Below the pieces are notes generated by a model. That model saw only the letters and a program-made list of their open reading frames with translations, was not told the origin of the DNA and did no database searches. From CALMFT01 sp964563595 (GTDB taxonomy: Bacteria; Patescibacteriota; Gracilibacteria; Absconditabacterales; Absconditicoccaceae), in the NCBI GenBank assembly GCA_964563595.1, contig CAZLWR010000002.1, positions 1 through 64,000 of the forward strand: a stretch of DNA of 64,000 nucleotides, given 5' to 3'. This document shows, one piece after another, positions 33,960 through 43,688 of this stretch. Both the position numbers and the translations under genes were made by a program. Within the stretch, counting starts at the first letter, position 1; the number at the start of each line of letters is the position of its first letter.

Positions 33960-34604
33960 CGACGTGTCATCCCTTTCTCATACATCTAACTCAACCATAA
34001 ATTTATAAATAGTATACGCTCCCTGTTCGTACGATCCAATACAAGTAGCTCACCAGCGTTCATACATAGCTCTGTGCTCTGATGAAATAGCTTCAAACAC
34101 AAGATATTTATAGATATGCAACTGTTTCAAGTACTGCATAAGATTAATTCGCAAAAGTTTTCCATATCATTTGCCCCTGAGGTATTCAGGAACAAAGAAG
34201 TGTGCAAAATAGCAAGACTTATTTATAGGTATTTCATTGCAAGGTGCTTGCTCCAAAAAGTACCCATCCTGAGCAAGCCCAGCAAAGGCCATCAAAGTTC
34301 CCTCATCTTGTAATACACATACCAGTTGATGCTGTAAAAAGGCAAGACAAGGATTGATACTTCTCCCGCTAAAAAGATCCAATCTCAAATCTTTCCGTGG
34401 GGCATGCACTTGAATTTGTGAAACAAGTTCAGGATCAAAAGCATCAATTCTGTCTACAGCAAACTGCATGAGGAACTTTAGCGAAGTAAAATAGTACATA
34501 CACTTTGTTCTATTTTTCTTTAATACTACTCCATACCGCCAATCAAAAGAGAATATCCGCATACCAACAAAATCATACCACCGATACCACTGCCCCTTTA
34601 TCAA
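33909..34604 (-). CDS. GNAT-family acetyltransferase
   Basis: A 231-aa protein. The GNAT core is visible in the C-terminal half: MAFAGLAQDGYFLEQ, CYFAHFFVPEYLRGKGYGK (acetyl-CoA pyrophosphate loop R-G-x-G-x-G/A, its second Gly by TGA) and YLVFEAISSEHRAMYERWGA. The N-terminal 80 residues are a separate basic segment. The substrate is unknown. No ATG fits; TTG at 34604 is used. In this code the reading continues past a TGA at 33978 to TAA at 33909, giving an unusual tail (GERDDTSLRIIPTKDL) that overlaps the opposite gene. Confidence 0.72.
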
Positions 34605-34735
34605 ACCAACATCTCAACATTGAGAGATTGATAAATAATATAACAAAAAATGCTAGAGTTACATTGTATTCATCCCAGTTTTTACTACTAAACAATCAAC
34701 TTTCACAACATTATCTTTAGTTTTTAAAATCTCTT

Positions 34736-35563
34736 TTGTCCTCTTACCTTGGCCAAAACTTCCTAGTGGATAGCAAAGCGAAAGTAGCCATTCGCGATCT
34801 TGTTATAAAGATCAAAACAACACATAAACTGTCGCACTGTATCGAAATCGGACCAGGTAAATGAGCTATTACAAGACTTATCCAGCCTATTTTTGATATG
34901 CATTTCTGGGCTATCGAAAAAGACAAGGGCTTTGAGCACATACTTCAAGAACTAATCCCTGAGGGACATATTATACGAAATGACGTACTACAAGTTGATT
35001 TGGATTCAATCAGCGTGGATTTGAAGACAACTCTAGTTTATGGATCATTGCCCTATTATATCACATCTCCCATCATATCAAAACTCTTTCTAACTCAATC
35101 GAAAGAAAATAAAGATGCAACAATCGGCATACCCGTAGGAGTTTTTATTGTTCAAAAAGAGTTTGCAGAAAAAGTTCACACTCTTGCTAAGAAAAAGTCT
35201 TACCTGTGGCGATTGCTTAATTACGAGCACATCGTGACCTATCATAAAACTATCCCTGCGAAATGATTCTCCCCTGCTCCAAAAGTCGATAGTGCTATTA
35301 TTTCTATCATAAGAAATAAAAGGCAAAATGTAAATTACGGAAATATGCTAATGTTATTAGATAACATCAGCTGATTTAAGAGAAAAACCCTAGGGAAGAT
35401 TCTGAAAATGATTGGTTGAAATAGCGAAACAGTAGGGAATCCAAGATACGCAGCATTCCTCAAAAAAAGATTAGAAGAACTCACACGAGAAGAAATGGAT
35501 ATACTAGTGAAAACGGCCATGTACAAATGAAAACACGGACAAAGGCAATCCGTTAAGGAGTAG
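34736..35563 (+). CDS. rsmA: 16S rRNA dimethyladenosine transferase KsgA/RsmA
   Basis: A 275-aa rRNA adenine dimethylase. It begins with the family N-terminus YLGQNFLVDSK, followed by the SAM motif IEIGPGKGAITRLI (third Gly by TGA), NDVLQVD and the catalytic motif GSLPYYITSPI, i.e. NLPYxIT with Ser for Asn. FSPAPKVDSAI and the small C-terminal helical domain follow. It dimethylates two adjacent adenosines in helix 45 of 16S rRNA during 30S maturation. The only possible start after the in-frame TAG at 34718 is a TTG (34736). Confidence 0.92.
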
Positions 35564-35774
35564 TGGCCGTGGACGTTCCACCGTCATTACTGGTATTTGG
35601 CAAAGTACCCTTAACCTCAAGATTAACAGTATTTGTAGTTGAATCATTTGGGACGGTCCCCATGTCGTTTCTGATCACAAAAAAGTATAATCAAGCAGCA
35701 AGCAATACTGCCAAAATAATCCCAATGAGCACATTACTGCTTCCATCGTTTACGTAAGTAGTGTGTTCTGTCAT
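35553..35774 (-). CDS. Small single-span membrane protein
   Basis: A 73-aa protein: a polar N-terminus MTEHTTYVNDGSSN, one helix (VLIGIILAVLLAAGLYFFVI, Gly by TGA) and a Thr/Asn/Ser-rich tail ending TSTATTP. Probably N-in/C-out with an extracytoplasmic low-complexity tail. No family recognised. It overlaps the convergent ksgA 3' end by 11 bp. Confidence 0.65.
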
Positions 35775-35919
35775 AACAGTAGAATAAGAATGTAAAAGCG
35801 GTTATTTTTTTATAACCATCGTACTGTATTTACGACGAGATAACTAAAGCGTGACGGAAAGCGATTCTCAAAAACAGATTTTTGCTTGATCTTGAGTATA
35901 CAGTTGCTATAGATAAAGA

Positions 35920-36771
35920 ATGTTTAAACAATTCTTATCGACCTCGCGCCCTAGATTCTGGATATATCTTTTGGGACCGTACCTGATCGGACTCATAATT
36001 TGAGGAGGATTTACCAGCATCAATACAGTCGCTACGCTCCTCTCATTTCAGACCGTGCGGTTTTTTTTATACTTTAGCTATCCAGCAAATCTACTCGTAT
36101 ACGGTATCAATGATATTTTCGATTATCAAACAGATAAGCTAAACGAAAAGAAATCTGGCTATGAAGATCTCATACATCCCGAGCAGCAAAAACATTTACG
36201 AGCGACTATTATAATATCCAATCTCCCGTTCTTATTACTCAGCATTCTTCCCAACGCTCCATCCTATCTGTGGCTATTTATATTTGTCATCAGTGCTCTA
36301 CAATACTCCGCACCACCGCTAAGAGCAAAAGCAAAACCCCTACTTGATACAATTATATCAGCATTGGTTTATATTGCTCCAGGATACGTAGGATATTATA
36401 TAAGCTGATGAAACGATTTTGATTGGATGGCATTCGCAGCATTGCTTTTTTGGAACATGGCTATGCATGCCTACTCTGCCATACCAGACATCACAGCGGA
36501 TACACAAGCTGGCATTCAGACCGTCGCCACGCGATATGGAAAAAACGGGACACTATGGTTTTGCATTATTTGCTACCTGCTTGCTTTGATACTCAGCATG
36601 CCAAGCTTATGAATATTTAGCATAGTGATCTGATCTGTTTATATCATTATGATGCTTATTTCTTTTAAGAACGATATATTCTGATTATATAAATATTTTC
36701 CTTGGATTAACACAGGAGTATGATTCTTACTATTTTGGTATATCCTAGCCTTACAATTTGGGGTACTCTAA
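35920..36771 (+). CDS. UbiA-family prenyltransferase
   Basis: A 283-aa polytopic membrane protein. The first Asp-rich motif is NLLVYGINDIFDYQTD (NDxxDxxxD) and the second is DITADTQAG, which bind Mg-prenyl diphosphate. Eight or so helices surround them. It begins STSRPRFWIYLLGPYLIG, like lycopene elongase and digeranylgeranyl-glycerol type enzymes. It transfers a prenyl chain to an acceptor that cannot be told from sequence. Nine or so Gly are TGA. Upstream 145 bp hold no gene. Confidence 0.88.
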
Positions 36772-36841
36772 CATAATGTATTATATTGACATAATTATTA
36801 ACTTCATTAATCAATGATTGTTTTAGTTTGTCGCCCACACC

Positions 36842-37246
36842 ATGAAACTCTGACCAAAAATGCACGAGACCCAAGAACAAATAGCAAAAGATATACCAAT
36901 ATTAAAAGTATATGCAGCTCATGTTGCAAGCCATTTGTTGAATATAGGTCACCACTACGAAGACGGCGAAAGCCTCAGAAACTTCTTGGCAAAATATATT
37001 ACGGACAGCATGGAAAGGACTTATTTCATGTACAACGTATTGTGAGATACAACTTTATGGCCTCAGGCCCTTACTTACAAATCTATACTCAAAGTACTGC
37101 TTCAAAAACAAGTAGGACATATCTATGCTGTGGAGATAGGTCAATTTGAGGACCAAGATACTAGTCCCAGAGAACTCATCGGAGAATGAGAGCCCGTAGA
37201 TGGTTGTATAAAATTTGAGATACGGAATAAAAACCTTCTTGACTAA
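36842..37246 (+). CDS. Hypothetical soluble protein, 134 aa
   Basis: Not recognised. From ATG 36842 it reads MKLGPKMHETQEQIAKDIP with an in-frame TGA; a start at ATG 36860 is equally possible. Landmarks are VYAAHVASHLLNIGHHYEDG, HIYAVEIGQFEDQD and the end FEIRNKNLLD. The first half is helical and contains His residues, the second beta. Possibly a ligand-binding or regulatory protein. Same strand as the UbiA-type gene 70 bp upstream. Confidence 0.65.
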
Positions 37247-37364
37247 AAATAGTCACACCAGCTCGTATGAAATGAATACCAGTTTTTTTGCCGTATTTTC
37301 GCTAGGATTGCAATGGAGGCATTTTTAGATAGTATGAGATCAATTTATATGCTTTCTCTTTATC

Positions 37365-38189
37365 ATGAACAAATCAAGCATTTGGATTCCTATCATAATA
37401 CTCGTTTGATTGGCTGTCTTCTATTTTCTGCCATCAGAACAAGAAACTATTGTCACGCAATCATCACAAGTCAATCAAATAGTAATGCAGCTTAGTAATG
37501 AGCTTGCTCAAAAAGAATGATTGGAGGCTGTGGAAACAAAGATAGCTGATAAGGACTCTCCAGGAGCACAGTTCAGACGGATAAATAACTCTGGCTATAG
37601 TTTACAGATATTTGGTGTCAAGCAAATGAAGCTTATTGCTCCCAAAACAGCGATAGCATGAAGCGGCACAGAAATTGATCCAAGCAAAGAGGAGGCATAT
37701 ATAAAAAGAGTCGCTCAGTCTTTGTATGCTATCCTCACAGCACAAGGGCGAAAAGAGAATGAAAAAGACAATAAGAATTCCTATAGGATATCCCTCTCAA
37801 AGGATACGACTGCCTGTACATTTGAATACGAAGCCGGGAACGGAACACGAGTTGATGATAGTAAGTTTGTGGTAGGATCATTGCAATGTGCCGATATTGC
37901 TGATTTGGAAAAGGCCGCCGAAGAGCAAGTTCCTTTTATCCAAGCATATAAAAAGAAAACTTGAGCGAGTAAAAGTGTCTACGTAGGCTGTAAATCAGTG
38001 TGATCATTTTATACTTGTACCTTAAATCGAGAAAGAACCGGCGTTATGGGTATTTTTGTGAAAACAGGGAATAGTCTGGAACTCATATCACAATCACAAG
38101 CTCCCCTTGATTGCAAGATATTTGATCCTTACAAAGCAACAGAAGGCTACGATCAGATTATAAAAAGTCACTGTATAAAAGCACAGTAA
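37365..38189 (+). CDS. Membrane-anchored extracytoplasmic protein, 274 aa
   Basis: It starts MNKSSIWIPIIILVGLAVFY, an N-terminal anchor or signal peptide with a TGA-encoded Gly. The remainder is polar with five or more cysteines (TACTFEYEAG, LQCADIAD, YVGCKS, YTCTL, DCKIFD) that could form disulfides outside the cell. No family recognised. The ORF is continuous through five TGA codons and ends at TAA. The next gene starts 29 bp later on the same strand. Confidence 0.7.
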
Positions 38190-38217
38190 ACAATACATTT
38201 ATCTCCAAAAAAAAAGT

Positions 38218-38835
38218 ATGGATAAGGTTATGGCACTGACTTTACTTTCTCGTAAGACTCTCAGCAACTTACCCGATAGGATGGCTCTTGGCATACAGAG
38301 TATACTTTGAACACAACTCAAAACGCATGCCAATAACAATATTTCTGTATATGAAGGAATGGACTCCGAACCAGATTTACAGTTTAGCTTTCCAAAACAA
38401 AATAATGTAGTTTGATGACGACCACCCTTAAAGAACCGGTTACTTTGCAGATATGACCAAGAACTCTTCATGCTTATAGGAAATAATTATCCTGACCCTA
38501 TAACTATAAACGCCTACAAACTCAACGGCCATATCCCCCAAGAAATACAACAAGGAATTGGTAGCACATTTTTTACTACCGACAAGATGGAGATGTCACG
38601 CGGAGCATTTCAGAAACTTATGGATGAATACATCCATGAGTCTTTGCCACGGACTGTGCAGATATGACCAGTTAGCTTACATACCCATAGAAAAAGCAAC
38701 ATTTTACCAAAAACCGAGCAACGAGAAAAGCGAAAAAAAGAAACAGAGATCACAGACAGACAAAGCCTGGAAAAGACAATAAGACGGATCCAAGCACAAC
38801 AGGATTCAATTACACAAGAACTACGCTTAGCATAG
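38218..38835 (+). CDS. Hypothetical protein, 205 aa, basic C-terminus
   Basis: Not recognised. It starts MDKVMALTLLSRKTLSNLPD, contains QLKTHANNNISVYEGMDSEP and ends in a strongly basic helical tail (KTEQREKRKKETEITDRQSL) that may bind nucleic acid or form a coiled coil. Four TGA codons are read as Gly. It lies between the anchored 274-aa protein and the superoxide dismutase gene (25 bp downstream) on the same strand. Confidence 0.65.
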
Positions 38836-38859
38836 ACTATTTATCTTGACTCTCTTCTC

Positions 38860-39465
38860 ATGACTTTCACACTCCCACCCTTACCTTACGCATTTGATGC
38901 ACTCGAATCAGTCATAGACGCACAAACTGTGGAGTTACATTATACTAAGCATCATCAAACGTATTGCGATAAACTCAATGCATGAGTCGCTGGCACCGAA
39001 TATGAAACTCGAACCCTAGCACAGTTACTGTCCAAGGTACATGATATACCAGATAATCTGAAACCTATTGTGAGAAATCACGGATGATGACTAATGAATC
39101 ATGATATTTACTGGGCAACAATGATCCCGGGAGGATCTAAGCCATCACATGATTTCAAGGCTTTGGTTGAAGGATCTTTTGGCTCTCGGGACGGTTTCCA
39201 AGAACAGTTTATAGCAAACGCAACAGCACTATTCGGCTCTGGACGGACACGGTTAGAAGTTCAGACAGACAAACTGCAAATTACCAATTATCCCAATCAA
39301 GAAAATCCGCTGATGTATGGTAAGAAACCACTACTTGGACTTGATGTACGAGAACATGCTTATTACCTGAACTACCAAAATCGTAGACCAGAATATATTA
39401 AAGCACGACGAAGTATTATCAACCGAGTCGCTGTAGAAAAAATGCTTTGAGTACAAAATGTATAA
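38860..39465 (+). CDS. sod: Fe/Mn superoxide dismutase
   Basis: A 201-aa Fe/Mn-type SOD. Metal ligands: H in YTKHHQTY (first His region), H in MNHDIYW, D and H in DVWEHAYY. Read with CGA/CGG as Trp it gains all the family tryptophans: FGSWDGFQ, FGSGWTWLEV, DVWEHAYY and a C-terminal WWSIINWVAV. In the standard code each of these is Arg, and the Gly-rich NHGGGLMNH is broken by TGA. It detoxifies superoxide in the cytoplasm, which suggests exposure to oxygen. This gene is the best single proof of the altered code. Confidence 0.95.
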
Positions 39466-39466
39466 A

Positions 39467-39728
39467 AGTGTCATTGCGAGTGAAGCGAAGCAATCCATAT
39501 ATTACTATTATGTTCTTTTGGCATCGCCCCAAAAGAACCAAAAAGTCTAGTCAAAAACAGCATTCGTTTTACTCTGGCCATCAAGTTCTTCTTTAGAACA
39601 AATCTCCTCCCCACCCCTTCGGGGCGGGACCCAGTCGATTTGTAATATCTTACCTCACTATCAAGTTTTACTTACATCTCGCCATGCAGTGTTTTTGACA
39701 AAAGAACAATTACCCTTTTAGAGACATA
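39467..39728. repeat. Intergenic repeat elements
   Basis: No gene. 39469-39498 repeats the TCATTGCGAG...GAAGCAATCCATA arm found at 178-208. A hairpin GTTCTTTTGG/CCAAAAGAAC follows (39511-39538), then a CCCC...GGGG hairpin (about 39610-39629). This layout resembles 1741-2045 in inverse orientation. Confidence 0.6.
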
Positions 39729-39938
39729 CTATGCAATTGTTTATAACCAACCAATACACACTTCAAGGCAATCAGATTATCATNNNNNNNNNNNNNNNNN
39801 NNNNNNNNNNNNNNNNNNNNNNNNNNNNNNNNNNNNNNNNNNNNNNNNNNNNNNNNNNNNNNNNNNNNNNNNNNNNNNNNNNNCTATGCAATTGTTTATA
39901 ACCAACCAATACACACTTCAAGGCAATCAGATTATCAT
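39729..39938. other. Probable false gap: 55-bp duplicated contig ends
   Basis: 39729-39783 and 39884-39938 are identical (55 bp) and flank 100 N. This is the pattern of two contigs that overlap by a k-mer length and were not merged. Removing the N and one copy restores a normal rsmE 5' end. Confidence 0.9.
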
Positions 39939-40575
39939 TCATGATGAGAGGGTTTTGTATCAGTCTTCAAAAGTATTGAGATATACATCGGGCGATGACT
40001 TCTCGCTCCAAGACAAACAAACAAGATATACAGTCAGTATTGATGCCCGAGACAAAAAGTCTCTGCAAGGCATAATTACAGATACTCAATCACAAGTTTG
40101 AAAGTTAACTTCCACAACGCTCGTGATAGCGATGACCAATAAATGGGACAAAATAGAGCTTATTTGCCAAAAAGCAACTGAAATAGGGATAAGCAATATT
40201 ATCATCCGAACGAGTAAAAGATCTGTCATTCAGATTATTTCTGATACTAAATTAGAAAGAGTTCAAACAATCTGCCTAGAGGCCGCTGAGCAGTCCTATA
40301 ATCGAATCGTACCCCAAATCAGTATTTGTAAAAACATAAAAGAATTACCAAAATGATATATTGCCTACCAAGACGGAATACTTCACCATACGATCTGACA
40401 CAATGCATGAAGTCCAGATACCATTATCGTGTGACCAGAAGGCGGCTTTGAACCAAGCGAATTACAATATTTTCAAGATAATCAATTTCCTATGGTTAAA
40501 CTTGGTGATACAATATTTAGAACAGAAACAGCAGCTATTATAGGTGCATGGTGGTTGAAAAACACCTTGATATAA
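39886..40575 (+). CDS. rsmE: 16S rRNA m3U1498 methyltransferase RsmE
   Basis: A 229-aa SPOUT-class methyltransferase. The N-terminal PUA-like part begins MQLFITNQYTLQG; the core carries KWDKIELICQKATEIGI, SKRSVIQ, EAAEQSYN, and the knotted SAM site VGPEGGFEPSEL ... VKLGDTIFRTETAAI (first Gly of VGPEGG by TGA). It methylates U1498 of 16S rRNA. A second copy of the first 18 codons before the gap is an assembly overlap, not a real duplication. It overlaps or abuts the following methyltransferase. Confidence 0.92.
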
Positions 40576-40592
40576 TTTATAGTCAGAATACT

Positions 40593-41546
40593 ATGGATTT
40601 TGGAAAAAGACTCTCTCTGATACGAGCGGGATGCAAGCAAGCATGTCAGATTATTTTTGCTTATATTGGATTGAAGCCAGCTCAACTCACCAAATCGCTC
40701 GCCCATTTTTATTCTAGTCAATCAGAAAAACGAAGCAATACCAGGAAAAAAGATCGACCAGAATTTGATCATATGTTGCAAGATGTCAGTTCCTATATCC
40801 AAGAAACAGTTGTTTCGGATGAAGCAAAAAAAAGCAAAAAAAAGACCAAAAAGATCCATATTGTAGAGCTAGGATGTGGTGACGGAAGATTCGCGGACTA
40901 TCTTGATAACAACTTAGATGTACCTTTCAGTTATGTGGGTATTGACTGTGCAAAAGGGCTCATTGATATTGCTAAAAAGAGAAACTATAAAAATGATGTA
41001 GAGTTTTTTATTGGAGATATGGTACAGTATTTGCTGAGTCTCGAACAAGAATCAGTTGATATTATTATCAGCATTGCGAGTATCCAGCATTTACACAAAT
41101 CGCTCAGACAACATTATCGGAACAATGCCTACAGAGTGCTCACCTATCAATGACTCCATATCACGACCAATCGATCTTACTCCAGGTGGATGCTTTCTAA
41201 ACATCGAGATACATTGATAATCTGAATGATTCTACAATTACTCAATCATCGTACCTTTGGGCGACACGACTATATGATTCCGTTTAAAACACCTTGAAAA
41301 GCTAGCGAGGTAGATGATACTAAAAATCCTTGGGAGAAAGCGTTGGATAAAGCTCATGCTCAAAGTATCAAAACCGATTACAGATTTTATCATATCTATC
41401 TCCTCGGTGAACTCATTGCCAGGGCACACACAGCAGGTTTTGTCATACCGACATCAGGCTATATTTCATCTGAATGAAAGATGATAGATAATCGGAAAGA
41501 GAGCAGGAATACCTATGTGGTGACTAGGAAAGATGTAGGGATCTAA
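40593..41546 (+). CDS. SAM-dependent methyltransferase, Trm9/TehB-like
   Basis: A 317-aa protein. SAM motif I is IHIVELGCGDGRFADYL, motif II VGIDCAKGL, then DMVQYL, and VDIIISIASIQHL. The following HYWNNAYRVLTYQG and TNWSYSRWML use CGG and CGA for the first Trp of each segment, as expected in class I methyltransferases. A basic 90-residue N-terminal extension precedes the domain. The family resembles tRNA-wobble methyltransferases of the Trm9 type, but the substrate is uncertain. An in-frame ATG at 40548 (overlapping rsmE) is an alternative start. Confidence 0.8.
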
Positions 41547-41610
41547 TCTAGTAAATAAAACGATAATAAGTATGTATATATAAAATATTTATATTGGACT
41601 CCATATATTG

Positions 41611-42684
41611 ATGGTTTACACGTTTATGGACTTCTGTGCTTGAATATGATGTTGAAGGTTGTGACTTGAAAGAGCATGATTTGAGTGTGTGGGGTTTTCA
41701 GAAATTGACCCGAAAGCAGAAGTTACCTACAGAAAGCTTTTTTGAGAAGAAGAAAAGAACTACGGTGACCTCATGAAAGCAGATACAGATGACCTACCAG
41801 ACTTTGATCTTTTGATCGCTGGTTTCCCCTGTCAAACGTTCTCGGTCATGTGACAGAGAAAGGGCATGGAGGACCCGAGAGGTCAAATTATATTTTGAAT
41901 ATCAAAAATCCTCAAAGAAAAAAACATCAAATATTTCATACTTGAGAATGTTAAGGGCTTAGTAAATCATGAGGGATGAAAAACATTTCAAAGTATAATA
42001 CAGCTTCTTGATGAATCTTGATACTATGTAACATGGCAAGTATTAAATACAATTGACTATGGACTTCCTCAATCAAGAGAGAGAGTGTATCTTTTAGGAA
42101 TCAGAAAAAATCTATGACCATTTAGCTCAAAACTTACCTTCCCAACAAAACAAAATAAAATTTGATTAAGCAATTACCTGATAGAGCAATCAGACTTATA
42201 TAATCTGAGCAGTAAAAAGTTAGAAACCTTAACATATTATCTAAAAAACAAATATAACAATTGAAATTACAGCATATCCGATCTGATTTCTAAAGAATGA
42301 TACATTATCGATACAAGACAAAGTGATATAAGATTCTACAACAATCTCTCACCAACCTTAAGAACGGGGAGACATGGATTGCTATACTCCAGGAATGGGT
42401 TGTTGAGAGAGGTATCATGATTAGAGTCTTTACTACTGCAGTGAGTACCTTATGAGTTGGCAGCAAAAACACAGTGACACATAACAGATAAAGATCTGTT
42501 GTCACAATCAGGTAATGCTATGTCAGTAAATGTCATTGAGGCTCTATGAAAACAGTTTCAAAGTTTTATTTTGAATAATAAGCCCAATAATGGACCCAGT
42601 ACAACGTTGATCTCAAACAGCAAAAGGGTGATTCCAGAATGAGTCTGATATAATAGAGAAGTTCAACAATTGGAAACAAGATAA
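41611..42684 (+). CDS. DNA (cytosine-5) methyltransferase
   Basis: A 357-aa C5 cytosine methyltransferase. Motif I DFCAGIGCGRLGLERAG, motif IV with the catalytic Cys GFPCQTFSVMGQRKG, motif VI LENVKGL, motif VIII QSRERVYLLG, motif IX SPTLRTGR and motif X GNAMSVNVIEAL. The target-recognition region is short. About twenty TGA codons are read as Gly. It protects host DNA from the restriction enzyme encoded by the next gene, which overlaps its 3' end by 95 bp. The pair is more AT-rich than the surrounding housekeeping genes, as usual for mobile restriction-modification systems. Confidence 0.93.
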
Positions 42685-43339
42685 ACTTGCCCAAACATGG
42701 CTAAAACTAATGTGATATGATGTAAGACGAATAGATTACGTTAAGGCCATAAAAGTAACTCACTGACAAAAAACAGATGTGCAAGTGCAGATCAAGGTTT
42801 TAATAAAACTTAAAGACGAGATTGATGTTCAAAATATTTCTGTTAAACTCGTATCTAACAAAAAATGATTTAATCAGATTGATAAAAGACTCCTAAGAAA
42901 ATACCAAGAACTACGAAATATACCAGCTGACGTTTTACAAGTTCTTAGGCACTTCTGCGGGGAAAGCAAACCATATAAAATCTGAACAAAAGACAGCAGG
43001 CGTATGTTTTTAACGGAAATGACCGAAAGAGAACAAACCTTATTGTTGGGGTTTGTAAATGACAATAAGCTTTTGATCGTAAGCGACATACTTAAAGGCA
43101 GAGGAGAGTTTTGTGCTGAACGAATGCTTGTAGTGAAAAAGACGTCGCTATATGAACGGGCATTAAAATCAATTAATGAGGTTATGAATTTTTATGGCAA
43201 TGGAGAAGTAACAATTTCTCCAAGGGGAAGTATTCATATCGGGAAGATAACTATGCAAAGAAAGTGAGGCGATTGAGGCAGAGAAAGTGCAAACATGTTA
43301 CAATTTAAAATTGATCCAACCGAGTTACTATCGATTTAA
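42590..43339 (+). CDS. Type II restriction endonuclease (HinP1I-like)
   Basis: A 249-aa protein read from ATG 42590, 95 bp inside the methyltransferase gene. A catalytic D...Q-x-K arrangement is visible at TDVQVQIKV. The C-terminus ends with SPRGSIHIGKITMQRKGGDG (two TGA Gly) and LQFKIDPTELL, a pattern I associate with small type II nucleases of the HinP1I type. Trp at AEWMLV is CGA. The recognition site cannot be told. The overlap with the methyltransferase suggests translational coupling. Confidence 0.75.
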
Positions 43340-43358
43340 ATTAACTTCACTATAGCCC

Positions 43359-43688
43359 ATGCTTACTCGAGATGAATTTCAAAAAGTAGATATGAGGATT
43401 GGTACCGTCATAGATGTACAAGATTTTCCACAAGCAAAAAATCCAGCCTATCAGGTGTGGATTGATTTTGGAGCAGAGATTGGAATCAAGAAAACAAGTG
43501 CTCAGATAACCAAACTCTATACCAAAGAAGAACTTATTGGTAAACAAGTTGTCGCAGTGGTAAACTTTCCACCAAAACAAATCGCAACATTTATGTCTGA
43601 GTGTCTGATTTTGGGAGCAATGAATGGCAAGGAAATAACCTTACTACAACCAAATCTGTCCTGTGACAATGGATTGAGAATAGGATAA
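43359..43688 (+). CDS. csaA: tRNA-binding protein CsaA
   Basis: A 109-aa OB-fold protein of the CsaA/EMAP-II type: FQKVDMRIGTVIDVQDFP, AYQVWIDFG, IGIKKTSAQIT, GKQVVAVVNFPPKQIA. CsaA binds tRNA and has been described as a secretion chaperone. Residue 4 is CGA, where Trp or another aromatic is usual in MLTWDEF. No TGA codon occurs. It ends one base before the stop of the convergent helicase gene. Confidence 0.9.
   Translation: MLTRDEFQKVDMRIGTVIDVQDFPQAKNPAYQVWIDFGAEIGIKKTSAQITKLYTKEELIGKQVVAVVNFPPKQIATFMSECLILGAMNGKEITLLQPNLSCDNGLRIG

Noticed and set aside
39731..39783. A second truncated rsmE (gene duplication)
   Set aside because: Exact 55-bp identity on both sides of an N-gap indicates a contig overlap.
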